Positions 1 through 6,450 of a stretch of DNA of 19,345 bases are shown in pieces (positions within the stretch are counted from its first letter, which is position 1; every line of letters begins with the position of its first letter). The position numbers and the translations under genes are program-made. Source of the DNA: RYN-431 sp036388295 (GTDB lineage Bacteria; Planctomycetota; Phycisphaerae; Tepidisphaerales; Tepidisphaeraceae); contig DASVSC010000191.1 in assembly GCA_036388295.1 (NCBI GenBank), forward strand, positions 1-19,345, given 5' to 3'. The notes under the pieces were generated by a model. That model was not told the DNA's origin. It was given only the letters and a program-made list of their open reading frames with translations, and ran no database searches.

Positions 1-37
1 CCCCCCCACGACACGAGTGTCTGGAATCCCGCCCCCG

Positions 38-592
38 TTAGGCCCGGCTCAGGTAGCCGCCGCCGTCGGTGCTGATGCGGAGGACTTCGCCGATTTCGAT
101 GAACGGCGGCACTTTCGTGTTCAGGCCGGTCTCCATCGTGGCGTCTTTCATCTGGTTGGTGGCCGTCGCGCCCTTGATCGCGGGGGCGGTGTCGGTGACG
201 GTCAGATCGACCGTTTTAGGCAGCTCGTAGCTCATCAGCTTGCCCTCGTAGAACAGGGCCTGCATCTGCGTGTTGGGCTTAAGGAACTTGGCGTCGTTGC
301 CGAACACGTCGGCCGGGATCGGCTGCTGTTCGTACGTCTCCAGGTCCATCAGCCAGAGGCCTTCGCTGTCGGTGTAGATGTATTCGACGTCGCGGCGGTC
401 GAGATTGACGAGTTCGATATCGTCGGTCGCGCCGACGCGCTTGTCCTGGATCGTGCCTTTGAGCACGTCACGGAGCTTGAATTGGACCTTCGCACGAAGG
501 TTGCCGGGGGTGTTGTGGTCGGCGTTGGTGACGACGAAGAGTTTGCCGTCCATCTTGACGGCCTGGCCTTTACGGATGTCGCTGGCGCGCAT
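38..592 (-). CDS. efp: Translation elongation factor P
   Basis: EF-P binds between the ribosomal P and E sites and relieves stalling at polyproline stretches. The 184-residue product has the family's length and layout: an N-terminal KOW-like domain (about 1-64), then two OB domains ending in the typical C-terminal signature (VPPFIEIGEVLRIST, about 162-176). The ATG at 592 is chosen because TTGGAG lies 7 bases upstream and the protein then begins MRASDIRKGQ, as family members do; an earlier in-frame start would add 19 residues unlike EF-P. The loop that carries the modifiable Lys34 in E. coli reads TPGNLRAK here, so the tip residue is Asn31 and neither Lys nor Arg. The identification is secure; how this variant is activated is unknown. 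Confidence 0.96.
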   Translation of the reverse strand: MRASDIRKGQAVKMDGKLFVVTNADHNTPGNLRAKVQFKLRDVLKGTIQDKRVGATDDIELVNLDRRDVEYIYTDSEGLWLMDLETYEQQPIPADVFGNDAKFLKPNTQMQALFYEGKLMSYELPKTVDLTVTDTAPAIKGATATNQMKDATMETGLNTKVPPFIEIGEVLRISTDGGGYLSRA

Positions 593-620
593 GTTCGAGC
601 TCCAAAAGAGTGAGGGGCGG

Positions 621-649
621 ACGCTACGGCCTTTAACGATCCGCGTCAA
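621..649 (-). promoter_or_regulatory. Candidate efp promoter
   Basis: Read on the minus strand there is TTGACG (649-644), a 17-base spacer, and TAGCGT (626-621), which keeps the T, A and final T of a -10 box. The predicted start of transcription would leave a leader of about 22 bases holding the GGAG of efp. The -10 match is weak (3 of 6), so this is a proposal only. Confidence 0.4.
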
Positions 650-688
650 CTTTACGGACGGCCGTGGACGCAGGCGCTACGATCCGTC

Positions 689-1666
689 ATGGCGTACCCA
701 GGGCGGCGGACCTTCGTCGGCATAACGGCCGTGATGATGCTGATGGCGGCGGGGTGCAAATCGCGCCCGCGAGCGACCGCCGCAGCCACCCAACCCAGCC
801 CGCCGGTAGAGCTACTCAAACGGCCGGCGATCGACCTGACGCGGGGCGGCGCGGGCTTTCCGCTGGAGACGAAGTCGGTCCCGTCCGCGCCCGCCGCGGT
901 GGCCGCTGCGCTGAAAGCGGGGTACGCGCTACGTTTGGAGTCGCCGGACAAGGTCCGCATCGACATCGCGCCCGGCCCGGCGGACGGGGCGTTTGCGCGG
1001 ATGGTTATCGACATCAGCGGCAGCGCCGTGCGCCAGGATTATGTCCCGAAGCAGCAGCCGAAGCAGATCGAACCGGTCGCCTTCCTGCGGGCCGGCCTGC
1101 TGAACTACGTGGCCGAGCCGCTGCGGTATCGGCATTTTACGGCGGGAATGCGGCTGGACGCGAACGAGGCGAAGCTCGGCGTCCTGCCGGCCGCGGACGG
1201 CACGTTCGGCCTGTCACTGGTCGACTGCGCGACCGCCCACGCGAGTTTGAGTTTGTCCATGGACGGCCTGAAACAGAGCCTGGCCAAGGGCGTTCAGTCG
1301 AAGCAGTCGCTGGCCTTTATGGTGGAGAATGTGGACCTGGACCTGACGAGCGACAATCCGCGTTCGCTGGAGGCCGACGTTTTGGTGCGGGCGAGGCTTT
1401 TGCTGCTGCCGGCGCACTTCCGCATCACCGGCCGGGCGGACATCACGGACGCGTTCAACGTGCACTTCACGAAGCTCAATGCCGCGGGGCTGAATGCGAC
1501 GGGCAAGATCGTGGCGGGCGTGGTCCAGTCGCGGCTGGACAAGCTGAACAACAAGGCCGCTCCGCTGCTAAAGCTGCCGGGCGACCGCATCCGGCTGACG
1601 GACGTGGCGATTAACGTCGGCGAAGCGCTCACGATCGACGCCGACCTCATCGGCGGCGGTCTCTGA
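689..1666 (+). CDS. Predicted lipoprotein of unknown function
   Basis: The 325-residue product begins with a short signal peptide: arginines at 6-7, a hydrophobic stretch, then a lipobox-like AAGC with Cys23 as the lipidated residue, followed by a Thr/Ala/Pro-rich linker. It is therefore probably exported and membrane-anchored. The rest is mixed alpha/beta with no motif I can assign with confidence. The C-terminal third (about 240-325, with GRADITDAF, LNATGKIVAG and a terminal IDADLIGG) faintly recalls LmeA/DUF2993 or AsmA-type lipid-binding repeats; this is a guess from pattern. The ATG at 689 has only a weak AGG about a dozen bases upstream, but it is the only start that gives a full signal peptide. 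It ends 7 bases before the CPBP protease gene, so the two are probably cotranscribed, divergent from efp. Confidence 0.75.
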   Translation: MAYPGRRTFVGITAVMMLMAAGCKSRPRATAAATQPSPPVELLKRPAIDLTRGGAGFPLETKSVPSAPAAVAAALKAGYALRLESPDKVRIDIAPGPADGAFARMVIDISGSAVRQDYVPKQQPKQIEPVAFLRAGLLNYVAEPLRYRHFTAGMRLDANEAKLGVLPAADGTFGLSLVDCATAHASLSLSMDGLKQSLAKGVQSKQSLAFMVENVDLDLTSDNPRSLEADVLVRARLLLLPAHFRITGRADITDAFNVHFTKLNAAGLNATGKIVAGVVQSRLDKLNNKAAPLLKLPGDRIRLTDVAINVGEALTIDADLIGGGL

Positions 1667-1673
1667 GACGCCA

Positions 1674-2339
1674 ATGGCCGCCGCGCGGGCCGACCTTCGC
1701 CGACGCATACGCCTCGCCGCAGAGGTGATCTTCGTTTTTTACGGCCTGCCGCTGGCCTACGTGCTGGTCTGGCGGTCGCCGTTCGTGTTCGGCCTGCTCT
1801 GGGTCGCAGCAGGACTGGCGTTCTGGCTGCTGTGGCGGGATTTTGGCTTTGACCGTAACGCGCTGACGCGTCGGTCGGACATGCGGCGTCACCTGCGGGC
1901 GATTCTGGTGATTTACCTGCCGGCGTGTGTCGGGTCCGGGATCGCCGTCGCCTGGTTGATTCCCGATCGTTTGTTCGCACTCCCGATGAAGCGGCCGGGG
2001 CTGTGGGCGGCGATCGTGATCTTTTACCCGCTGCTAAGCGTGTACCCGCAGGAACTGATCTGGCGGGGGCTTTTCTTTCGCCGGTACGCGACGTTGTTCG
2101 GAAGTGGACGCACGATGATCATGGCATCGGCGCTCGCCTTCGCGTGGGTGCACGTGGTGATGCTGAACCCGGTGGCGGTCTGGCTGACGCTGGCCGGCGG
2201 CGTGCTGTTTGGCTACCGGTACGACCGCAGCCGGTCGCTGGTGGTCGTGTCGATCGAACACGCCCTGTACGGCCTGCTGGTTTTCACGATAGGCCTTGGT
2301 GTCTACTTCGTTCAAGGCATTCCGCCGCCGATCCCGTGA
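1674..2339 (+). CDS. CPBP-family intramembrane metalloprotease
   Basis: A 221-residue polytopic membrane protein with the CPBP (Abi/Rce1-like) motifs: motif 1 QELIWR at 126-131, motif 2 FAWVH (F156, H160), and a third His in SIEHALYG (H196). Family members are glutamic or metal-assisted proteases that cleave inside or beside the membrane. Motif 1 is normally EExxxR; here the first Glu is Gln126 while Glu127 and Arg131 are kept. About six hydrophobic segments are visible (roughly 12-34, 36-54, 76-96, 108-124, 146-166, 168-182), plus a C-terminal one at 198-214. It starts 7 bases after the lipoprotein gene and is probably in the same transcript. The substrate cannot be inferred. Confidence 0.85.
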   Translation: MAAARADLRRRIRLAAEVIFVFYGLPLAYVLVWRSPFVFGLLWVAAGLAFWLLWRDFGFDRNALTRRSDMRRHLRAILVIYLPACVGSGIAVAWLIPDRLFALPMKRPGLWAAIVIFYPLLSVYPQELIWRGLFFRRYATLFGSGRTMIMASALAFAWVHVVMLNPVAVWLTLAGGVLFGYRYDRSRSLVVVSIEHALYGLLVFTIGLGVYFVQGIPPPIP

Positions 2340-2340
2340 A

Positions 2341-2377
2341 CGAAAAGAAGCCCCGGGACGCGGGTCCCGGGGCTTCT
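2341..2377 (-). terminator. Rho-independent terminator of rplU, between convergent genes
   Basis: A perfect 14-bp stem (2346-2359 with 2364-2377) closes a 4-base GCGG loop. On the minus strand the stem is followed by TTTTCGTTC, which fits termination of rplU. The plus-strand CPBP gene ends 2 bases before this region and may use the same hairpin, although no U-run follows on that strand. Confidence 0.88.
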
Positions 2378-2398
2378 GGTGTTCGTTTGCGAAGGGGA

Positions 2399-2710
2399 TC
2401 AGACGTTGATGGCCGTGATCTTCACTTCGGTGTAGAGCTGGCGGTGGCCGATCTTTTTGGAGAAGCCTTTGCGGCGGGCGTACTTCTGGGTCATGACCTT
2501 CTTGCCCTTGACCTCGCGCAGCACTTCGGCCGTGACGGTAGCGCCGGCGACGACCGGGGCACCGACCTTCGGCTCGCCCTCGCCGCCGACCAGCAGGACG
2601 CGGTCGAAGGTCAGGGTCTTGGTCTCTTCGTCAAGCGGCGTGTCGAGCTTGATGCGGTCGCCGCTGCTGACTTTGTACTGCTTGCCGTTCTGGTCGATGA
2701 TCGCGTACAC
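2399..2710 (-). CDS. rplU: 50S ribosomal protein L21
   Basis: The 103-residue product begins VYAIIDQNGKQYKVSSGD and contains the family segments for 23S rRNA binding, including the basic KVMTQKYARRKGFSKKIGHRQ stretch near 73-93 and a C-terminal EVKITAINV. Length equals typical L21. The GTG at 2710 is chosen over an upstream in-frame start because GGAG stands 5 bases before it and the protein then aligns with the usual MYAII start. It is flanked by its own promoter and terminator, so it is monocistronic. The usual partner rpmA (L27) and obgE are not next to it, unlike in most bacteria. Confidence 0.96.
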   Translation of the reverse strand: MYAIIDQNGKQYKVSSGDRIKLDTPLDEETKTLTFDRVLLVGGEGEPKVGAPVVAGATVTAEVLREVKGKKVMTQKYARRKGFSKKIGHRQLYTEVKITAINV

Positions 2711-2739
2711 AGGTTCTCCAGGAAATCGAAAGTCCGGCA

Positions 2740-2767
2740 AGTATGGCGATCCTGATCGAACTGTCAA
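2740..2767 (-). promoter_or_regulatory. rplU promoter (sigma70-like)
   Basis: On the minus strand a consensus TTGACA (2767-2762) is followed after 16 bases by CATACT (2745-2740). The predicted transcript would begin near 2733, giving a leader of about 23 bases with GGAG just before the GTG start of rplU. Confidence 0.7.
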
Positions 2768-2791
2768 GCACTATGAAGTGTGGGCAGCGCG

Positions 2792-2935
2792 GATTCACCA
2801 CGGAGGCACGGAGACACGGAGAAGAAAAGAGCCGTGGGGAAACGACGACAGGGGCCGCAAACGCTAGCCGGTATCTATCTGCGGCATTCATCGTTCTCAT
2901 CTTTTCTACGTGTCTCCGTGTCTCCGTGGTGAATC
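2792..2935. repeat. Imperfect palindrome with 8-bp tandem units in the arms (CACGGAGA type)
   Basis: The left arm (2792-2829) reads GATTCACCACGGAGG and continues as three repeats of CACGGAGR. The right arm (2901-2935) is its near-perfect reverse complement (CGTGTCTC repeated, ending GTGGTGAATC). The arms are separated by 71 bases. The unit repeats every 8 bases in both arms. The element lies between the divergent promoters of rplU and the gene at 2979. It has no coding capacity and no transposase. Confidence 0.85.
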
Positions 2936-2942
2936 ATCTTGC

Positions 2943-2972
2943 TTGACTTCAAATAACTTTACGGTGTAGAGT
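2943..2972 (+). promoter_or_regulatory. Candidate promoter of the membrane protein/regulator pair
   Basis: TTGACT (2943-2948) is followed after 18 bases by TAGAGT (2967-2972). Transcription would begin close to 2979, which is the ATG itself, so the mRNA may be leaderless. This agrees with the absence of a Shine-Dalgarno sequence. The palindrome at 2957-2971 overlaps the spacer and the -10 box. Confidence 0.5.
2957..2971. promoter_or_regulatory. Putative operator copy 1 (CTTTAC-GGT-GTAGAG)
   Basis: A 15-bp near-palindrome, TTTAC-N3-GTAGA, with one broken pair. Its core TTTACGGTGTA is identical to the reverse complement of the site at 4012-4026. It lies inside the presumed promoter of the pair that encodes the winged-helix regulator, as expected for autoregulation. 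The assignment to that regulator is inference. Confidence 0.55.
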
Positions 2973-2978
2973 GTGGTG

Positions 2979-3584
2979 ATGCGTATCGCCGAGGCCATGG
3001 ACCAGATCGCCCTCATCCGTGAGCAGGTCGCCCGGGCAGAGATGTTTCGCGGGTACCGGGCCGCCACCACGGCGTTCAGCGGCGTGGTGGCGATTGTCGC
3101 GTCGTATGTCACGGCAATCCTCACGCGGAACAGCGCGATCACCGACGGCACGTACCTGGCCGTCTGGTGCGGGGCGGCGGGGCTCTGCCTGCTGGTGGTC
3201 GGTTTGGATGTGGCGTGGCGGGTGCGGCGGTCGCAGTCCTTGTTGCAGCGCGACCTCACGTGGTCGGCCGTCGAACATTTCATGCCGGCGCTGACGGCGG
3301 GCGGGCTGCTGACGCTGGTGCTGTACCAGTTCGCGTTCGAGACGATCTGGATGCTGCCGGGCCTATGGATGATTCTGTTCGGCCTGGGCATCCACGCGTC
3401 GCGCCGGCTGCTCCCGCGGTTTTCCGGCCTGATCGCCGGCTATTACCTGGCGTCGGGCCTGTTCGTGTTATCGCTGCGGGAGTGGGCGGCGTTCAATCCT
3501 TGGACCATGGGGGCCGTCTTCGGCCTCGGCCAGTTTATGGCGGCGGGGCTGTTGCGATCGACGGAGCGTGCTGATGCCGTCTGA
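2979..3584 (+). CDS. Six-helix membrane protein of unknown function, partner of the adjacent regulator
   Basis: A 201-residue protein that opens with a charged, probably helical segment (MRIAEAMDQIALIREQVARA) and then shows six hydrophobic segments at about 32-50, 58-78, 100-118, 124-142, 150-166 and 176-194. I do not recognise a family or enzyme motif. The ATG at 2979 is preferred; GTG codons at 2973 and 2976 are alternatives. No Shine-Dalgarno is present. Its 3' end overlaps the regulator gene by 11 bases, implying coupled translation and a joint function such as membrane sensing or sequestration of the regulator. That role is inference from context only. Confidence 0.82.
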   Translation: MRIAEAMDQIALIREQVARAEMFRGYRAATTAFSGVVAIVASYVTAILTRNSAITDGTYLAVWCGAAGLCLLVVGLDVAWRVRRSQSLLQRDLTWSAVEHFMPALTAGGLLTLVLYQFAFETIWMLPGLWMILFGLGIHASRRLLPRFSGLIAGYYLASGLFVLSLREWAAFNPWTMGAVFGLGQFMAAGLLRSTERADAV

Positions 3585-3960
3585 ACCGAAAAACAACGCT
3601 GCGACGCCGAAGGTGTCGGGCCGGTACGCCTACAGCGGGCTGGAACGTTTGCTGCACGAGCCGTCGCGGTTGGGCATTTTGTCGTCCCTCGCTGCCCATC
3701 CGGAAGGCCTGCTGTTCGGCGATTTGAAGGTGCTGGTGAATCTGACGGACGGCAATCTGTCACGGCAGATCCAGGCCCTGAATGATGAAGGACTGATCGA
3801 CGTCGAAAAGAGCTTCGTGAAGAACCGCCCACAGACCAAATGCCGGATGACGCCGGACGGCCGACAGCGGTTCGTCGATTACATCGGCGAACTGGAACGG
3901 GTCGTACGCGACGCCGCCAAGGTCGAACAGGGCGGCCGACTGCGCGTTGCCGGAGCATGA
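3574..3960 (+). CDS. Winged-helix transcriptional regulator (HTH_34/MarR-like)
   Basis: A 128-residue DNA-binding protein. After a polar N-terminus comes helix LERLLHEPSRLGILSSLAAHP (about 23-43), then the helix-turn-helix FGDLKVLVNLTDGNLSRQIQALNDEGLI (48-75) and a wing with KSFVKNRPQTKCRMT (79-93), followed by a C-terminal helix (97-117) likely for dimerisation. This is the layout of single-domain wHTH regulators. The ATG at 3574 is chosen because GGAG lies 7 bases upstream; a GTG at 3568 is possible. It overlaps the upstream membrane protein gene. The two matching palindromes, before its transcription unit and before the downstream gene at 4047, are the likely binding sites. No ligand-binding domain is evident. 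Confidence 0.9.
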   Translation: MPSEPKNNAATPKVSGRYAYSGLERLLHEPSRLGILSSLAAHPEGLLFGDLKVLVNLTDGNLSRQIQALNDEGLIDVEKSFVKNRPQTKCRMTPDGRQRFVDYIGELERVVRDAAKVEQGGRLRVAGA

Positions 3961-4011
3961 TTCCCTTTGAACGACAGCGGATCGACCGACGCGAATTTTT
4001 TTGAATGTGGA

Positions 4012-4026
4012 CTTTACACCGTAAAC
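4012..4026. promoter_or_regulatory. Putative operator copy 2 (CTTTAC-ACC-GTAAAC)
   Basis: A perfect TTTAC-N3-GTAAA palindrome (4013-4025). Read on the minus strand it is GTTTACGGTGTAAAG, matching copy 1 (CTTTACGGTGTAGAG) at 13 of 15 positions. It lies 21-35 bases before the ATG at 4047, downstream of a TTGAAT (4001-4006) that could be a -35 box, with TAAACT (4022-4027) as a poor -10. A protein bound here would be placed to control the long operon that follows. Confidence 0.6.
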
Positions 4027-4046
4027 TATTCTGCAAAGGAAACTAT

Positions 4047-4844
4047 ATGATTTATGCCCTTCGGCGGCTGGAACAGCTGCTTCGTGGCGAGGCGACCGCC
4101 TTGCCGAACCTCACGAACGACCGCTTCGACCTGCCCGTCGGCGGCCTTTCGATTGTGCTGATCGGCTTGGGCATGATTTACGGCGCCTGCATGGGCTTGT
4201 TCTCCCTCACCGGGTCGGGGTCCGGGCAGGGGATGCAGATCGTGGCCAGTACGGTCAAAACGCCGGTGCTGTTTTTGGCGACGATCGCGGTGACGTTTCC
4301 GTCGCTGTACGTGTTCAACGCCATGTTCGGTTCGCACCTGAAATTGATGCCGATGCTGAAGCTGATGATCGGCGCGCTGGCGGTCACACTGGCGGTGCTC
4401 AGTTCGATCGGGCCGATCGTCGGGTTCTTCGGCGTCAGCAGCACCAGCTATCCGTTCATGGTCCTGCTGAATGTGGTGGTGTTCGCCATCGCAGGGGTGC
4501 TCGGACTCGGCTTTCTGCTGCAGACGCTGCACCGCATGGATTTGGCGAATCGGCCGGAGCCGGGGCGGCCGACGGAGCCGCCGCCGTTGCAGGGCGAGGC
4601 ACAAGATTCGCCGACCGTCGGCAGCCCGCTCTCTTTCCCGGACGGCCGCGCCACCAACGGCAGCGTCTGGGGCGTGTTCAAAGTCTGGATCATCGTCTTC
4701 GGCCTCGTCGGCGCGCAAATGGCGTGGGTGCTGCGGCCGTTCATCGGGTCGCCGCATAAGCCGTTTACTTGGTTCCGCCCGGCGGGCGGCAACTTCTATG
4801 AATCCGTGACCGCTCAAATCGGCAAGCTGCTCGGCACCTGGTGA
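4047..4844 (+). CDS. Membrane protein, paralogue A of a tandem pair
   Basis: A 265-residue protein with five clear hydrophobic segments (about 31-56, 68-98, 106-134, 138-164 and 210-234), a Pro/Glu-rich cytoplasmic-type linker (about 168-205) and a C-terminal signature WVLRPFIGSP followed by a short amphipathic tail. The start is fixed by AAAGGAAA 6 bases before ATG 4047. Its N-terminal LRGE motif, the helix pattern and the WVLRPFIG signature recur in the next gene, so the two are tandem paralogues. I do not recognise a characterised family; transport, membrane remodelling or a scaffold role for the downstream lipid enzymes are all possible. It appears to be the first gene of the operon running to 9716. 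Confidence 0.82.
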   Translation: MIYALRRLEQLLRGEATALPNLTNDRFDLPVGGLSIVLIGLGMIYGACMGLFSLTGSGSGQGMQIVASTVKTPVLFLATIAVTFPSLYVFNAMFGSHLKLMPMLKLMIGALAVTLAVLSSIGPIVGFFGVSSTSYPFMVLLNVVVFAIAGVLGLGFLLQTLHRMDLANRPEPGRPTEPPPLQGEAQDSPTVGSPLSFPDGRATNGSVWGVFKVWIIVFGLVGAQMAWVLRPFIGSPHKPFTWFRPAGGNFYESVTAQIGKLLGTW

Positions 4845-4848
4845 ACGT

Positions 4849-5523
4849 ATGCGACAAGCGGCCTTCACACTGCACGCGAACGTTCTGGCCGCGCTACGCG
4901 GCGAAGCGAACGATCGCTCGGTCGGCGGCCTCGTGCTGCTGGCGACGCTTGCCATCGCCGGGTACGGGGCGGCGATGGGCAGCTTCGGCGCGCTGTACGG
5001 CGGGTCGATGTGGCAAATCGCGTTCGCGGCGATCAAATCGCCGTTGCTCATCGGCGTTACATTCGGCTTGACGCTGCCCAGCTTCGTCGTGCTGCACCTG
5101 CTGCTGGGCCTGCGGCAGGACCTGCGCGACGTGATTCACAGTTTATTGTCGGCCCAGGTGGCGGTGGCCGTCACGCTGCTGAGTGTTTCGCCGCTGACGT
5201 TGCTCTGGTACCTGAGCGTGCCGCGGTACGAATCGGCGATTCTGTTCAACGCCGCGATGTTCGCCCTGGCCAGCGTGGCGGCGCAGCGGCCGCTGCGGGC
5301 GCGGTACCGGCCGCTGATTCGCCGCAACCCGTTGCACGGCCGGCTGCTGCGCGTCTGGCTCGGCGTCTACGCGTTCGTCGGCATCCAAATGGGCTGGGTG
5401 CTGCGCCCATTCATCGGTAAACCGTTCGCGCCGGCGGAGTTCCTGCGGCCTGAAAAATGGGACAACGCCTACGTGATTGTGGCCGGGCTGGTATGGCGGA
5501 CCTTGTTCGGGTCAGGATTTTGA
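4849..5523 (+). CDS. Membrane protein, paralogue B of a tandem pair
   Basis: A 224-residue protein beginning 4 bases after the preceding stop. It shares with its neighbour the N-terminal LRGEANDRSVGGL region, a Gly/Ala-rich first helix, a TLPSF segment matching FPSLY in paralogue A, and the C-terminal signature MGWVLRPFIGKPF. It lacks the Pro/Glu-rich linker and has instead a basic loop (QRPLRARYRPLIRRNP, about 145-160). About five hydrophobic segments are seen. The spacing and homology suggest that the two proteins form a heteromeric membrane complex. The biochemical role is not known. Confidence 0.82.
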   Translation: MRQAAFTLHANVLAALRGEANDRSVGGLVLLATLAIAGYGAAMGSFGALYGGSMWQIAFAAIKSPLLIGVTFGLTLPSFVVLHLLLGLRQDLRDVIHSLLSAQVAVAVTLLSVSPLTLLWYLSVPRYESAILFNAAMFALASVAAQRPLRARYRPLIRRNPLHGRLLRVWLGVYAFVGIQMGWVLRPFIGKPFAPAEFLRPEKWDNAYVIVAGLVWRTLFGSGF

Positions 5524-5566
5524 CTGCTTGCTTTCGACCGGTGCGACCGATAAAAACGCTGCCCCG

Positions 5567-6049
5567 GTGAAGTTTTTCCTGATCGACAGAATCTACGAGG
5601 TCTCGCCGCAGCGCATCGTCGCTGCCAAGAGCGTGACGTTGGCCGAGGAATACCTCGCCGACCACTTCCCGTCGTTCCCGGTGCTGCCGGGCGTGCTGAT
5701 GCTCGAAGCGCTCACGCAGGCGGCCGGCTGGCTGATGCACGTCGGCAGCGACTTTTCCAAATCGATGGCGGTGCTGAAAGAAGCCCGTAACCTTCGCTAC
5801 GGCAACTTCGTCGCCCCTGGCAATACGCTGCGGCTGGAAGTCGAACTGTCGAAGCCGACGCCGACCGGTGCCATTTTCAAAGCCACCGGCCTGATCAACA
5901 ACAACCAAGCGCTCACGGGCCGCATTGAAATGGCCTATTTCAACCTGGCCGACCGGCTGCCGCACCATGCGGATACGGACGCCAGAATCATCGAAGACAC
6001 CAAGCGGCGGTGGGCCGTCTTGCAGTCGCAGGGAAGTGTCAGCATTTAA
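5567..6049 (+). CDS. FabZ/FabA-like 3-hydroxyacyl-ACP dehydratase (catalytic residues intact)
   Basis: A hotdog-fold protein of 160 residues with the FabZ active-site helix DHFPSFPVLPGVLMLEALTQ: His33 is the catalytic base and Glu47 the partner acid, and the PG bend is kept (P41-G42). The reaction is dehydration of 3-hydroxyacyl-ACP to trans-2-enoyl-ACP. The GTG at 5567 gives VKFFLIDRIYEV, which matches the usual family start; a TTG at 5528 is an alternative and neither has a good Shine-Dalgarno. It follows the membrane gene by 43 bases and precedes the carrier protein by 9 bases. It probably works with, and may pair with, the degenerate homologue at 6545. Confidence 0.88.
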   Translation: MKFFLIDRIYEVSPQRIVAAKSVTLAEEYLADHFPSFPVLPGVLMLEALTQAAGWLMHVGSDFSKSMAVLKEARNLRYGNFVAPGNTLRLEVELSKPTPTGAIFKATGLINNNQALTGRIEMAYFNLADRLPHHADTDARIIEDTKRRWAVLQSQGSVSI

Positions 6050-6058
6050 GGACGAATC

Positions 6059-6445
6059 ATGACGCATGACGAGATCTACGCCAAGGTAAAAGACGTGCTG
6101 GTCGACGCGCTGGGCGTTGACGAAGACGAAGTGAAGCCCGATTCGGTCATCAAGGACGACCTCGGCGCCGAATCGATCGACTTCCTCGACATCATGTTCC
6201 GCCTGGAAAAGGCGTTCGGCATCAAGATCCCCAAGGGCGAGCTGATGCCCGAGAACGTCGCCACCGACCCGAACTACGTGCAGAACAACACGCTGACGGC
6301 CAACGGCATCGCGATGCTCAAAGAGAAGATGCCGCACAGCGACTTCGAGGAGTTCGAAAAAGACCCGACCGTCGACAACATGAGCAAGCTGTTCACGGTC
6401 GACGCGATCACGAACTACGTCGAAGGCAAACTCAAGGCGGCCTGA
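6059..6445 (+). CDS. Acyl carrier protein, enlarged
   Basis: The 128-residue acidic protein carries the carrier fold: helix I (3-18), then the attachment motif LGAESIDFLDIMFRLE with Ser39 as the likely phosphopantetheine site, helix II, and FGIKIP (53-58). The motif is ES-I rather than the usual DSL. Ordinary ACPs have about 80 residues and pass straight from FGIKIP to the helix III region; here about 49 residues (62-110) lie between FGIKIP and the final FTVDAITNYVEGKL helix. AAGGA lies 6 bases before the ATG. It sits between two dehydratase-like genes and upstream of two ketosynthase-type genes, so it is probably the dedicated carrier of this pathway rather than the housekeeping ACP. Confidence 0.93.
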   Translation: MTHDEIYAKVKDVLVDALGVDEDEVKPDSVIKDDLGAESIDFLDIMFRLEKAFGIKIPKGELMPENVATDPNYVQNNTLTANGIAMLKEKMPHSDFEEFEKDPTVDNMSKLFTVDAITNYVEGKLKAA

Positions 6446-6450
6446 GGCCG

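Noticed and set aside
2792..2935. CRISPR array
   Set aside because: The repeat unit is only 8 bp with no spacers and is arranged as inverted arms; no cas genes are present.
4026..5051. A 341-codon minus-strand open frame opposite the membrane-protein pair
   Set aside because: The translation is rich in Arg, His, Gln and Asp with no hydrophobic core. The plus strand has two paralogous membrane proteins with good starts, so this is a shadow.
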